From positions 94,754,545 through 94,818,544 of the forward strand of contig CM031857.1 of NCBI GenBank assembly GCA_018697195.1: a stretch of DNA of 64,000 nt, in the 5' to 3' direction. The notes under the pieces are model-generated. The model was not told where the DNA came from. It did no database searches and saw nothing but the letters and a program-made list of their open reading frames with translations. The translations under genes and the position numbers were made by a program. Source of the stretch: Certhia americana. Lineage: Eukaryota; Chordata; Aves; Passeriformes; Certhiidae. Shown here piece by piece: positions 12,261-24,440 of the stretch. Each line of letters opens with the position of its first letter. The first letter of the stretch is position 1.

Positions 12261-12278
12261 AAAAAAAAAAAAAAAAAA
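12261..12278. repeat. A-run of 18
   Basis: This is an uninterrupted poly(A) of 18, about 60 bp after the AT repeat. It is not obviously the tail of a retrocopy. Confidence 0.9.
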
Positions 12279-15139
12279 CCAACACCCACAAGTACTATTT
12301 TTACTGCTTTCTACTGATTTTAAAAAAATTTCTAAATTCTACACTCTGCCTGTTCTACCTGTTCTGTATTATATCATCCTGAACAAAGAAGAAATAGCAG
12401 CAGAAGCTACTCTAGTTAAGCTACAAATATAATTATGCTATGGCTTTCTGTACTTAAAGTGAATAAGTGTTCCAGAGTACATTCATAAATACGGATGGTG
12501 TTATATTAAGGAAGGACAGGGGAAGCAACTGTCAAGAACATGACTTGTTTTCTACAAACAAATCTTAATAACTTAAAATAGACGTCAAAGACTGAGTTAA
12601 TGCAGAAGTGTCAGCAAGTAGCCTAGTATAACTGGAATAAAATATGCAGTTAAGTAAATCACTACAGCAAGCACTGAAATTTGAAGTCACAGAGAGAATG
12701 TGTCTCTTCCAGGTAGGACCATACATATATGCTTTGCCTCACATTTTTCACTGATATCGATTGCAGCAAAGGATTTCCATCACTGACTCCCAAGTCATGG
12801 CAGTGTGACCAGATGATGTGATGGCAAATTCTCAAATAGCAACTCCTAAAGGACAGTGATATGATCCATATGATAAGGTTAGCTTCTGAAGAGATCAAAA
12901 ATATTCTAAAACCATGGGAGCTGAGGAAATATGTCCTGGAAGAGAATTTTAGAGTGCCAGCGTTACTCCGGTACTCTCAAATTTCTATAAACAGGGATGT
13001 TTATACTTATCTAATATACTTATGAAATAAACTTTATAATAAATCATGCCTTGTGTTCTTTCGGTTTCACTACATGTAATATATCACTGCTTGGGTTCTT
13101 CTGTCAAAATTATTGCCAACTTACATACAGATCTCATTCAAAAGTACTTTTGCCATTAGAAGGAACTAAAGCAAGACTTCGTTTAACCCTATTATTACAA
13201 GGAAGAGTAGTTGACAAACAACACAAACAGTAGTGAATCACAACTTTTCATTTTATTCAGAATTATTATCTGTGAACTTTTAAAGAGGTATTCACTGAAA
13301 TTGGTAGGAAACTATATGCCAGAGAATTAAAATACTAATTGCTATTATATGGAGACTTCTGAAAGTGCTGGAAGCTAACTTCTGCCACTGAAACAATGAA
13401 GAAAGATTCATCAGTAAAGTGACTGAATAATTTGTTCATCCAATTGTTATTGGGTCACATAGTCTTTATGTCCAGGTTCTTCAGGTGGTCTCAAATCTGA
13501 TCTTCCTCAATAAAAAGGTCTTTGTTTCCCCAGCCCCTGCCTTGAGGATAAAGTACATAAGAGAAGACAGATTGCCAGGGAAAACCAGGAAAACATCTTT
13601 CCCATGCTTGTTTTCACTAGTTCTCTTGTCTTAATTATTATGAAGAATACATCTTCCTTTACTGAGAAATATATTTGCTGAAAACCATTTTATAAATCTT
13701 CACATTTTTTGCTAAATTCCACTCCAACTTAGCTTTGCTGATTCCATCCCTACATAATTGCACAGAGTCCCAATATTTTTCTAGAATGCATATCTCTGGT
13801 TCTCTTGCCTGTATGTTTCCTTATGCTTTAGTTTTCCAGGGGGTCAGCCATGCTGATCTGCTGCCTTCCCTACCTTATTTCTTACATGAGGTAATCAAAG
13901 AGTTCCTAAGGTCCTAAAAAATGTACTTAAAATTTAAAAAAAAAAAAATTAAATTTCTTAAAAAGAGCCTGCCAGCTCTGTTCTGCTCCTTTATTCTTGA
14001 GGGCAGTTTCCCAGGGAGGTTCCAGACAGTATACATTATGTATTCAACAGTGTCTTTCTTGGTGAAGAAGAGGTAGCCAGCTGTCCCCACAGAACAAAAT
14101 CTGGGGCATAATAATTAGATTAGTAGTAAGCGAAATTCAGTGTGTGTGTGTAGTTCTGTACTTGTTGTTGAATCAGTAAACACACCAATCTAAAATGTGG
14201 ACATTGTCTCTTCACTAATTCCTTCCAACTCTGAAGGTCATCTTAGATACAGTTTTTAATGCCAGCTTATTTTGATCATGCTGTGCAGCAGTACTGCTGT
14301 CACTAAGGACATTACAACATATTCTAAATTTGAATTCAGGTGTGTACTATGGGAGATAATGGATTGTATGGTGAACATCAGAAGGCCTCTAGGCTAGTTA
14401 TATCTGATAAAGTCTTTAAACCATATTTGAAGAGTACAAGTGCTTTATCTTCACTATATTTAATAGGTATATAGCTAGTAGATAATGGGAATCCAACAGT
14501 ATTTATCTCTGTATTAGACCTGTTAAAGCTCTGTGGTAAAAGACTGTGGAACTCTTCTCTGTATATGAGACAAATGGGTATCTTGTACAGCAGTCTTTCT
14601 TGTGAGTTTTACACTGTTGAAGTTCTTTTACTTAATTCTGTAAGGTACAAACATCAAATGGTACATTTACAAACCTTAATCCATTCCACTCAGATGGCAG
14701 TGCTGCAAGGAAAGGAATTTTATTTTTGAATTTCTAATGTAGCATGATACCACATTCAGATAGAAAATTAAGAGAGAAATTGAATGACATTTCTTTATTT
14801 TCTAATTGTAAATTTCTTCACATAAGTTTGTGGGTTTTTTCTCCTTTTGTGACTGCCCTTTTGTTTTTAGAATATTTGCATTTAGAATATTTTGCATTTT
14901 TCTTATTCAACGTTACTGCTGAATGGAAAAAGGGCAGCTGAAGGGATTTCTGAACTGCCTGTGATAGCAAATTCTAGCTTTAAAAGACTTGCTTAGGGTC
15001 TAAGAATTTCCAAATGCTCCTAAGTCTAAGACATCTCCCAGGACTGCAGAGCAGATATTCAGTTTGCTCACATCTTACTGATGAAACATCTTCTACATGG
15101 AAGTGGAAGATAGGGGTAAAATTCATCTTAAGGTGATTA
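12279..15139. other. AT-rich non-coding DNA
   Basis: No gene or repeat is recognised. Reading frames are 60-80 codons with no family motif. A short GTGTGTGTGT occurs near 14,141. Confidence 0.55.
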
Positions 15140-15656
15140 GAAATAAGGAGTTGAGCTTCCTATGAATTATTTGAAAACAAAATATATTAAAAAAAAAGAA
15201 ACAAAACACGAATGTAATAATACATCTGCTAATGATAGTGTTTATAAGAATTATAATTGCAGTTGCAGAGTCAGAGAGAGTAACAAAACCCAAGAGGAAC
15301 AAGTAATGCATAATACAACTGCTCACCAACCAGCCAATTCCCAGCTTATTCCCAAGCAGCAGTCAGCCCTTCCAAGTCAACTCCCCCAGTTTATATGCAA
15401 AGCATGACATTCTGCAGCACTGAATATCCCTTTGGCCAGTTCATGTACTGATCATCACTGGTCCCTCCCACCTTTATGTGCCACTCCTCACTGGCAGAGC
15501 ATGGAAAACTAAACAGTCCTTGATTTAGGACAAGCACTCTCTAGAAACAGACAAAATATCAGTTTCTCATATTATTCTCATACTAAATACAAAAACCACA
15601 GCACCGTACCAGCTACTAAGAAGAAAATTAATTCTGTCCCTGCTGAAATCAGGACA
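15140..15656 (-). mobile_element. Solo LTR, avian ERVL-like family (copy B)
   Basis: The minus strand begins TGTCCTGATTTCAGCAGGGA at 15,656 and continues with TTAATTTTCTTCTTAGTAGC and a TTAGTATGAGAATAATATGA block. It then has GTTTTCCATGCTCTGCC, GGCCAAAGGGATATTCA and a TATA box read as CATATAAACTGG (plus 15,388-15,399). It ends in GGTGAGCAGTTGTATTATGC and a degraded AT-rich stretch. This is the same family and orientation as the element at 8,418-9,022. The 5' terminal TGT is intact; the 3' end (low coordinates) is eroded and placed only roughly. Confidence 0.83.
15390..15397 (-). promoter_or_regulatory. LTR TATA box
   Basis: On the minus strand the sequence is CATATAAA, inside the LTR about 260 bp from its TGTCCT terminus. 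This is the usual U3 promoter position for this LTR family. No transcript is implied for such an old copy. Confidence 0.5.
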
Positions 15657-18600
15657 GGAAATTTCCCTGACTAGGGTGCAGCACATTGGTACAGTGCACT
15701 GCACTCACAATGTTGACCTTTCAGCTCCTCAAGGGTGGGCACAGGTGATTCAAATTCCATTTCTCTGGTTGCTTTTTCGTGAGTGTATTCTCCAAATAAC
15801 AATGTCTAAGCCATTATACCTCTTACATTTGGTGGTACTTAGTAGACTACACAGAATACACAAAGAAAAATATTCACTTTTTCCTGAGAAGTTTAACTTT
15901 TTAGGGAAGAATCAGGAATATTCTTGTATTGAGCAGCAGAATAGGCTGATGTTATTATCATTATTATTTTAGCTAGAAGAGCTATCATTTGTAATTTCAC
16001 ACAGGAATTTGGATTAAGAAGATAAACAAGAAGAATTTGGAGCTGAATATGTTTGAAGTGTTTCTCCAAGCCATACTTGACCTTTCCCTGTTTACTGATG
16101 TGTAAAGGATGAAGACTTCTGTTATTAGAATCGATTTCAGTACATATCTCAAATATCAACTGTCCATGATATATTCTTTAGGTTGAGGAATTTACAGCCT
16201 GTGTCACCACATTTTCTTTTTAATAACTTCTTCAATAAATGTGAAGTTACCCAAATATCATATCTGAACTATGTAGTAAATTGTTCAAATTCTACTTCAG
16301 CTTTTATCAGCCAGCATAAATGGAGGGTTGAAGTGGGCTTCCACATAACATTAGACTAATGAGATGTATTTTTCTTTGAAACAGAAGGAAAAAAATGTAC
16401 TCTAAGAAACAGTTATCTAAATCTCAAGTGGAAGAAGAAAATACATGAGTAGGTGTTGCTGTATTTTGGATAACGTGCAGTGTTTTCAAGACAGGGTTTA
16501 TCTTCTATTCATGCATATATGCATGCTTGCTTTTATTTCTAGGAGCATACAAAAATCTATTAAAAGCAATTCATTTTTGTTTTTAAATATGTCTAAAATA
16601 CAAACCATGTAACTTAATATTTATATTCATGAACATGTATATATGTATTCTGGTATATACACAAATGTCCTTAACTTTACACATGGGTATATATCTTATA
16701 TGCAAATGCATTTGATATGTGTACACTATCATAGGTGCCATTACAGAAAACTGAATGAGCTCCTTGAAAACTCATGCTTCTCTCTGATCAGTGCTATTGC
16801 CCTAGAATGCCCTTGAAAATAGATCAAAAGGTTTTCCATGTATGACATAAGTATGAGATAAAAGGATATTCAAAAGAAAATCTAAATCATTACAAGGGGA
16901 GGGGGAAGCAGTAGAACAAGCATTTGAAAAAGAAACTGTTTCTGAATAAAATATGGATGAAATGTATGCATTTGGATCTTTCAAAATAACATAAATCACT
17001 CAGGAAGGAGTGAAAAGCTTAAACTTTATTCTGACCTGATAAGGGTCAGGTTAGGAAATTCAGCCTGAATGCTACTCTTAATTCTAGAATCTCACTACTA
17101 GTTTGTTTTGTTTCACCAAAATGCTTAGAGAAAGAGCTTTGGGCAGAATAAATACTTTGGAAGCAGCCATTTCACATCTGTGCCTACACAGTGAAGGTAT
17201 GAGATTTAACAGCATAAGCAACAGCAGAAATTAGTTCAGGTAAAAAAGATATTGTTCCAAGGCTAAGAGCAAGTAAGTATGATGGGTAGGATCAAAACTT
17301 TACCTGAGGAACACACCTGGAAAGAAATGAAGCTTTTCTCAGACTAAATTCACTAAAGAGGTCAGGCCTGCACAGATAAAACAGAAAGAGAAGCACAATA
17401 TGCCTTTTCATTTCATAATATGTCTTTGTCTCGGGTAGCTCCAAATGAACTTAACAAAGAGAAACCACAAGCAGTATTATCAAGGAATAAGGAAAAGAAG
17501 CACAAAAGTACCTTCAGAAATCAAGCAAGACCTTTTTGAATGTCTTGAACTGCTAATCACTGTCATTATTTTAGGTCTTGTAAATATTTTAGTACTAAGT
17601 GAAAAAAATTATACTTTTTCTTTAACTCAGTAGTCCAGCTCCATTGTAATTTACTGTTTTGTATCTATAGATGTGTTGATCACCTTTAATTTAATTAAAA
17701 GCAAGAAGCAATAAAAAATAGACAAAATAATTCCATATTACAAAGCCAAGCTATCAGCAGTGCTTTTGCTTCATGCTTCAAGCTAATTGCTTTCTGGTTA
17801 TGTGGAGAACACTGACTAGTACAGTATGGTGTGAAACAGCTGTCCTATGACTATCTTATTTCAGCCTGTATATGCATATGTTTCTATGTTTCACAGAGAA
17901 CAATACTAGAAAGTTAGTCTCCCCTCACTAGTCCATCAATTAATTTTAAAATAATTAAATTATAAAAAATAATTAAATTATAAAAAATAAAAAGACAGAA
18001 AGACAGTATATATTTTCTTTACCACAAATGTATAAAATTATAAATAGAGATATATGTGTTAGCAGATGCAGAACAGTATATATCTTATTGAGAGTTCTTA
18101 GCAAAAGCTTTCTTCAAAGCTGAGTCTGCATTTTTACTTTTATTACAAAATTTTAAGGATAATGTTGTAATAATCCCCAAGGTAAGCACTACCAAACCAG
18201 AAAAGTCTCCAAATTACAGTTCAGTTTAAATCCAACTATGATCAGAGTGGTAAGGGTTAATTTCCTCTACTATTTTCTGTCTTTGCTCCTTGTTCTAATA
18301 ATATGGTCTAAAGGTATTAAACAAAGTTTTTATCACAGAGATTAAAATTTAAACTGTTGCCTAATTTTTAAAATATGCATGGAATGCTTGTTTCTTCTCT
18401 TTTCAGTACATTAAGAATTTTGTGTTAAGATTATTTTTAGTAGCTACAAAGAGGTAGAACATGATACCTAAAATAAAATGTTCCTGTCTTGATAGTGATT
18501 CCTTCCTTATCAAGTAATAGGCAAGAGAAGAATGCCTTTGGGCTTCTCCAGGAGCTCTTTGGAATGGTCAATGACAACTCAGTGGAAAGAGTTAGTCCTC

Positions 18601-19796
18601 ATGTAAATCCTACTCTAGTAGTGATGAAATGTTCTTAGCTGCTGAAATACAGAAAGAGGCAACCACAACTCCTATTTCTTTTTTTTTTTTAATTTGGTTA
18701 TTTTACTAAACAGCAGGTAGATGGCCTCAATCTGCCACATGTAGAATCAGAGGGAAATATCTAATACAAAAGGAATTATCTGATAATAATTTAATTGCAG
18801 TTTTCTATTTTACTTTAGAGAAATACATGTATATCTTACCTAATTAATTATTCTGATCCTGACTGTTTAACATTTGGCTGTTTTTATATATGTTCTTATG
18901 TAACATAACTTTTCCCTAATGAGACACCCCACAAAATAATGTCAGGTTATAATGAGATTCATTCTCTGATGTTAGGATTGAATCAGCTTTCCAATATTTG
19001 AAACATATTTTTTCATTCTCTTGCTGAGGAAGAATATCTATTTCATATCTATTTACTTCAGACACAATCTTCAAAAGATGGAGTTTTAGCAGTATTTCTG
19101 TCACCCTCTGTATGAATTAGAAGACAACAAGCTTGACCTTTAGCAGGTTTCAGGCCTCAGAGGAAGGTTTCTGTAGAACAGATAGGAGTCAGAAAAATAT
19201 CAGATATCTGAAAGAGAGCTGTAGCAGAATGTGAAAAGAAAAAGGACAAGTTTATAATAGAATCACAAGTAGAATATTGAATATATCAAAGCTCTCTTTC
19301 TTTCTAGTTTTTTCGTCATGTATCTCTAGAGCTGTATAAAAATCACATTTTCATATGTTTTTTCAAAAACACCTTTACTAGTAGATGTAGCTTCTTGATG
19401 TTTTCATGGTTTAATCAGTTTACTTCCACTGATGAAAACTGTCTGGGCCCCATGTTTTGTGAGGAATTACTTTCAAATTATTTTTTAACTTATTAAATTC
19501 ATACATATTCCTTTGCAAAAGTCATTTGCACCAGTGGAAAAAAGATAATTTTCTATAATATTTGCAACAGTAAGCAAAGATTTCCATTAAACTGACTTTT
19601 TTTTTTTTTTTGTGTGTGAGATAAGAGGAGGCAAACTAATGATGAATTTCAGTAATTATTAATTCATTAGTATATTTCAGTATTTGAGATGTGTGAAGTG
19701 AATTTCTACATATGCATGATTTAAAAGTAAGATGTTCTGTTCAGAGCAGATTGGTCAAGAATTTTTATAATACTACTAAATAATACTTTTTGTCAT
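15657..19796. other. AT-rich non-coding DNA
   Basis: No gene or dispersed repeat is recognised. Local structures include an 18-bp AT tandem duplication at 17,951-17,986 (unit ATAATTAAATTATAAAAA, two copies), AT dinucleotide-rich sequence near 16,500-16,720, and a T-run of 15 followed by GTGTGTG at 19,597-19,618. Confidence 0.55.
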
Positions 19797-20180
19797 GTGA
19801 AAAAGGGAGATTTCCTTAACCCTCGGTGTGGGAGATTTCCTCAAGCCTCAGTGTTTGGTTTGTCTGTCGGTGTCCCAGGAAATCCAAATTCCCTGTTCCC
19901 AGCCATCTGTCAGTGTCCCATTGGGAGCCCCTCACGGAGCAGTCCTGCTGCAGTGGATGGTGCTGTGACTGACTTAGTCAGGGACACACCAACAGCATGA
20001 GGGAGACCCTTCAGCAGTCTGCCCACTTTATAAGCCTTCAGCAGGCCTTCCACTTTATTCAAGTATGCTACTCACTGCTGGCAACTGCCACCCCCTGAGA
20101 AGGACTCACACCAGCAGTTTACAGAACAACTCTATTATTATGAGATTGTGACACATAGTTTAAGATGTCTCTTTGTTCAG
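19797..20180 (-). repeat. GC-richer, internally duplicated block, possibly decayed LTR
   Basis: Two tandem duplications lie within 260 bp. Unit GGGAGATTTCCTTAACCCTC (25 bp) is at 19,805-19,829 and 19,830-19,854, with three mismatches. A 27-bp unit beginning CCTTCAGCAG is at 20,008-20,034 and 20,035-20,063. Read on the minus strand the second pair gives ACTTGAATAAAGTGG and then TATAAAGTGG, resembling LTR polyadenylation and TATA contexts. A minus-oriented LTR remnant is one explanation. Termini and target duplication are not visible. Confidence 0.35.
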
Positions 20181-20188
20181 ACATCCGT

Positions 20189-20515
20189 TTATCCGGTGTT
20201 CCATTGCAAAGAAGGATTGTTTTCTTCATGAGCCTGATTAGTTTTTCTTTTACAGGCAAACAAAATCTCTGACATAATAATGTTGTCTTCTCGAGCAACT
20301 TGCTGTAAGTCCCTTAACAGAGTTCTCGGTGGCACCGTGCAATGCCAGGAGCTTGTTACATTCCTACAGTCATTGCAGTGGCAAGCACAGAGTTTGTTAA
20401 CAGCAAGTACTGAAAGCACTTCTAGGAGGAGGGAGTGATTCTGCTTGAGAGGCATGTAAAACAGTTTTGTGCAAGGAAAGAACAGAAGCTGGACTGGAAT
20501 CCCTACCAGACCCAT
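20189..20515 (-). CDS. Unrecognised 108-codon frame, possibly a pseudogene or element remnant
   Basis: I do not recognise this frame. It runs without a stop for 108 codons in DNA richer in GC than the flanks. Its composition is mixed and protein-like, with little of the Lys, Phe and Ile bias of random frames here. The N-terminal third is hydrophobic (VGIPVQLLFF, LLLEVLSVLAV). A Cys/His cluster CACHCND follows at residues 43-49, and then a charged C-terminal half (LRDLQQVARED, CKRKTNQAHEENN). It ends just upstream, in the minus sense, of the LTR-like block at 19,797-20,180, which would suit a remnant of that element. No splice context, promoter or homologous motif supports a real gene. Confidence 0.18.
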   Translation of the reverse strand: MGLVGIPVQLLFFPCTKLFYMPLKQNHSLLLEVLSVLAVNKLCACHCNDCRNVTSSWHCTVPPRTLLRDLQQVAREDNIIMSEILFACKRKTNQAHEENNPSLQWNTG

Positions 20516-21534
20516 GGGAATGCAGTGCCCTCAATGCAATAGAGCACTTCCTACCAAATTGTTCAGAAGTATTTGATGGGGTCAGTTCATGAAATCTAGG
20601 AGCAGTGTGACATATTGACAGGTTGTGCCCTCTAGAGAGGGCATATGAAAAGTATGTAGAGAAAACACACTTCAGAATGAAAACAGAGAGTCTCAGAAGA
20701 ATGCTTCAATGGATTATTTGTATGCTTTAATGCATGGTTAAGACTGTGACTGAATAATGATCTTTGCAAATGTATCCATAAAGAGAAACTGAATATAGCT
20801 GTGTTTATGAATAGGAAAAAACCCTTGGCACTACTGTATTATGGGTGGCCAACTCAGAAGAAGGAAGAAAATTATTAATACTCATTTTCGTTTCATAAAA
20901 GCAAGATCAATCCCCTCACATATTCTCATACCTCGAGTCCAATGTCATACACAGCTTCTCAGCTGATATTTTATGTTAACTTAATACCTTGAGAAATTAC
21001 TGTTGTGTTAGGAGATTGAGTAAAATGAAGTTTAGTCTTTTGCTTTGCTGAACAATCTGTCTTATATGGGCCACAGAACTCAAACAATGGAAAATTATTT
21101 TCATTTATATTACCAGACTTTGTGATACTCTGAACATCTTTACAGAATCCTAACATTTTTATTTGCCTTTACAAGGGGCTTAGATCACCTCTTGATATTT
21201 CTATTTTCTCACAGTTCTGAAAGCTTTATCAGTGTTAAACATAAATTAATAGCTCAGAGCAGAGTAATTCAAATAAGGGAGAACACAGTCCAAATTGCGT
21301 AAGGTTAAATGCAGTCCACATATGAAAAAAATTGGTTATCTTCTATAGAAGACTTTGAATATCTCATACAGTGAATTCTAAAAGAAATATAAATTCTTGA
21401 CAGGCATAAAACCCAACCAAGGTCTGAATACTTGGATAACTTTTTGTCTGTTTTTATGACCTCAAACATAATGGATAGACAAGTCTACCCCTTTTGGAAT
21501 GGCTTGATGAGTTGTTTGGCTTTTTTTCCTCTTT

Positions 21535-21536
<2 letters not shown>
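20516..21536. other. Non-coding DNA
   Basis: No feature is recognised beyond ordinary AT-rich sequence. Confidence 0.5.

Positions 21537-21566
<30 letters not shown>
21537..21566. repeat. T-run of 30
   Basis: An uninterrupted poly(T), the longest homopolymer in the window. The flanks are also T-rich. No retrocopy body could be identified next to it. Confidence 0.92.
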
Positions 21567-23990
21567 CCCTCCAAAGGAATGATTAAAGAAAATAATTTCT
21601 TTTTTTTCCCATGTAGGAAGTTTATTTTTTATGCACAGAATCAGTTAAGAAGACAAATTTATATCAAAACTTTCAATTTGGGCTAATATGAGACATCAGT
21701 AGGGAACAGTGCTTAGGTTGGTTTCCTATACTAGTAGGAGTTCCTGTACTCTTCAATTGAAGACCAGCTTGAGAATAAATCCTAACATGGAGAGTCAGAG
21801 AATTTGTTTTAGATAAGCTTGGGATTTATGTCTTTTGTTGTTGAGCCACATTATATAGCTTATGCTGTCTCTTTAAAATATACTCAGTGGCTCATAAATT
21901 TCCTTCAGGTAATCTTTGCCCTCATCTGCTTCAAAGACATATCTGTCTGTGCAGAATTGTAAATCCCTTTGGTGAAATAAATTGTTAAATTTTATGCTTT
22001 AGCATAAAATGACAAAAGTTCTAATTACCAAGTCACCTTCTGAAAATATGACTTCCAATATTGTCAGGTTATATTGATTCCTTTCACATAAAACATTTGC
22101 AAAATCTGATTCTTCTTAGATCTTTAAAAATTACAACAAAGGCAAAAAGGGAACAATCCAAAGTAGGATCTCATGGGATGTAACCTGGACAATGTAGGTC
22201 TGATTTCAGTCTGGTTTCAACTGCAGACACATTCACATTGACCATTCACATTGGTCTAATTTTTATCCTTTTCCTCACATTTTACAAATGAGCTTCTTTT
22301 TAATTTTTTGGTGTAGCCAGTAAATTGGAAAATTCCAGTAAAAATATTTTGACATAAGGAATAATAATTAAAGATCTACCCATACTGGTAATCAGTGCCT
22401 AGAGTTGTTTTCATGGAAATTTTTCTTTTCAAAGATGGATCTAATTAACTCATTATATATTAGAATTGCTTATGAAGGTTCTAAAGAAAAACAGACATTT
22501 CATGGTTTCTAAAGGTGTTTGGAGCAAAATTTTAAAAAGAAAAAAAAAAAAAAAAGAAATTCTTCTCTTTCATGAGAAAGCTATGAGTGTAAGAGCCAAA
22601 CGATCATCAGTCCACACATCAGTCCACAGCTTTGTAGTCCCGCCCATCTCCTTTTTTTGAAGCATAGCTGTTTGGCCAAGAGAATGTAATACAATTCCAA
22701 TAAGATAAATGAATGTTGCTACAAAGCAAAATTTAGAGATGAATGACAATTCCATTTCTCTGAAAAGGAAAGGATGTGACTCTAGAAGAAAATTGATTAG
22801 CAGCTGTTTTGGCTTGATCCTGCAAAAAGATGACCCAGGCTGGTGTTCCAGATTAAGAAATCATATTAAGAATTAGGATTCCAGTAGAAAGTTGCCTCCC
22901 AAGATGCTTATAAAAGCAGTCTTACAGCAGAAGGATAAACTGTAGCACATTGTTTTTATTTGCTGTTGGCTGTCATGTCCAGATGCCTGGCCTGATTGGA
23001 GACAACCAGATGTTTATTTAAGTGGAAAGAGGTGTTTTTGCTATGCTGTCAGTCCATGACAAACCCCCTAAGCAACTGTAGCCTTTTCCCTTCATGGGAA
23101 ACCTACAGTTTACTTTTCCTTTTTTTATGCATCCTCTAGAAGGAACATATTGTCCTCAATAGGACACAATCAGGTAAGCTTTGCTGGAGCAGTTTCAGAA
23201 ATAAATTTAGTCCTCAAAATGTCATGATGAGATGTTCTTGACACAGAAATGGAAATAAGACCTGAGGGGAAAAGATGAAATGTCCCCTCTGAAATAAAGC
23301 TAGGTAGTTATTTGGTGCACTAGTACACAGCCATCCTTACCACTCACAAAGGAAAAAGCCCTTTGGAATTAAATCTTCACATGAGCAATGGAATAACTAA
23401 ATGACTAAATAAACAAAAAGAAGTATACAGCTTTGGTAACTTTCTATTCAGTGGAAAGAAAACCATACACTTTCAATATTACAATCTACTGAAAAGACTA
23501 AGTTAAATTTCAATCTACTAAAAAATGTTATTAAATTAGATGCAGTATATGTATTCCTGCCTGCAAATTTCTTTAGATGGCACCCAGCAAATATGAAGCA
23601 CGCTTAATGGTTACTTCCAATGCAAAGCTTTTGACTTTGTATATCAGCTGGTGAGAACAGGTGAAAACAACTACAAAATCTAGTGAAGTGTGTAGGAAAG
23701 GTGTTCAACTAGAAACCAAGTCACCAACCATCTGCAGGTACTAAATTCCGCACAGTTGAAACCAAATCCAAATGAAGACAATAATGTTTTCATGATTATA
23801 GAAGCAGCATTTATCTCATAGCAGTACAGTAGAAGTCTAAAATATGAAAGCACAAAGAAAGCAAATTTACTTTGATAAAAGTTAAGAAATACTAATTTTC
23901 TGAAGCTCTTCCTCTATGGCATCTGCTGAGGCATGATAGAAGGGCACGGCTCATGATCTTCTAAAGGTAAGTTCTAAAGTCACATATCCT
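21567..23990. other. AT-rich non-coding DNA
   Basis: No gene is recognised. An A-run of 16 lies at 22,540-22,555. Confidence 0.55.
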
Positions 23991-24440
23991 TCTTCAGCAG
24001 CCCAGGATCTGCCAGCTCCTGCCCAGCTGCTGGAGCCCAGCCTGGTGCCCAAGGACCCAACATCTCTGCTCAGGCTGGAGACATGGCTGACCCTTTGCAG
24101 TTTCAACCAATATCAAATCTGAGTACATATCCCAGCAACAGGGACACAATTACAGACACATACAGACCCTGACACAGATTTACCAGGGGCATTGGCATGG
24201 TTAGTCACACAGACTGACAGACAAGGCATTACCTTCATCCCCTTTAGACAGGGGACAGGACTCCCATCACACACAAGTGCAGCCAGCCACCTCCCATCTC
24301 CCATCTGTTAGAGACAGCAGCTCACGAGAGCAGGCACACATGCACACACATGTGCACTCTCTGCTCACAGGCACAAACAAATGTTCATGGAATTCAAAAG
24401 TACTATCATGGTCAGGTTTTGAGTCTCTCTGTGTTTGTTC
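23991..24440. other. Local GC-richer segment
   Basis: Base composition rises here (GCCAGCTCCTGCCCAGCTGC, GGAGCCCAGCCTGGTGCCC) and then becomes rich in CACACA/GACAGA words. A good donor-like sequence AAAG|GTAAGT lies just upstream at about 23,965-23,974. I recognise no family. It could be an old repeat or a regulatory or exonic segment. Confidence 0.3.
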
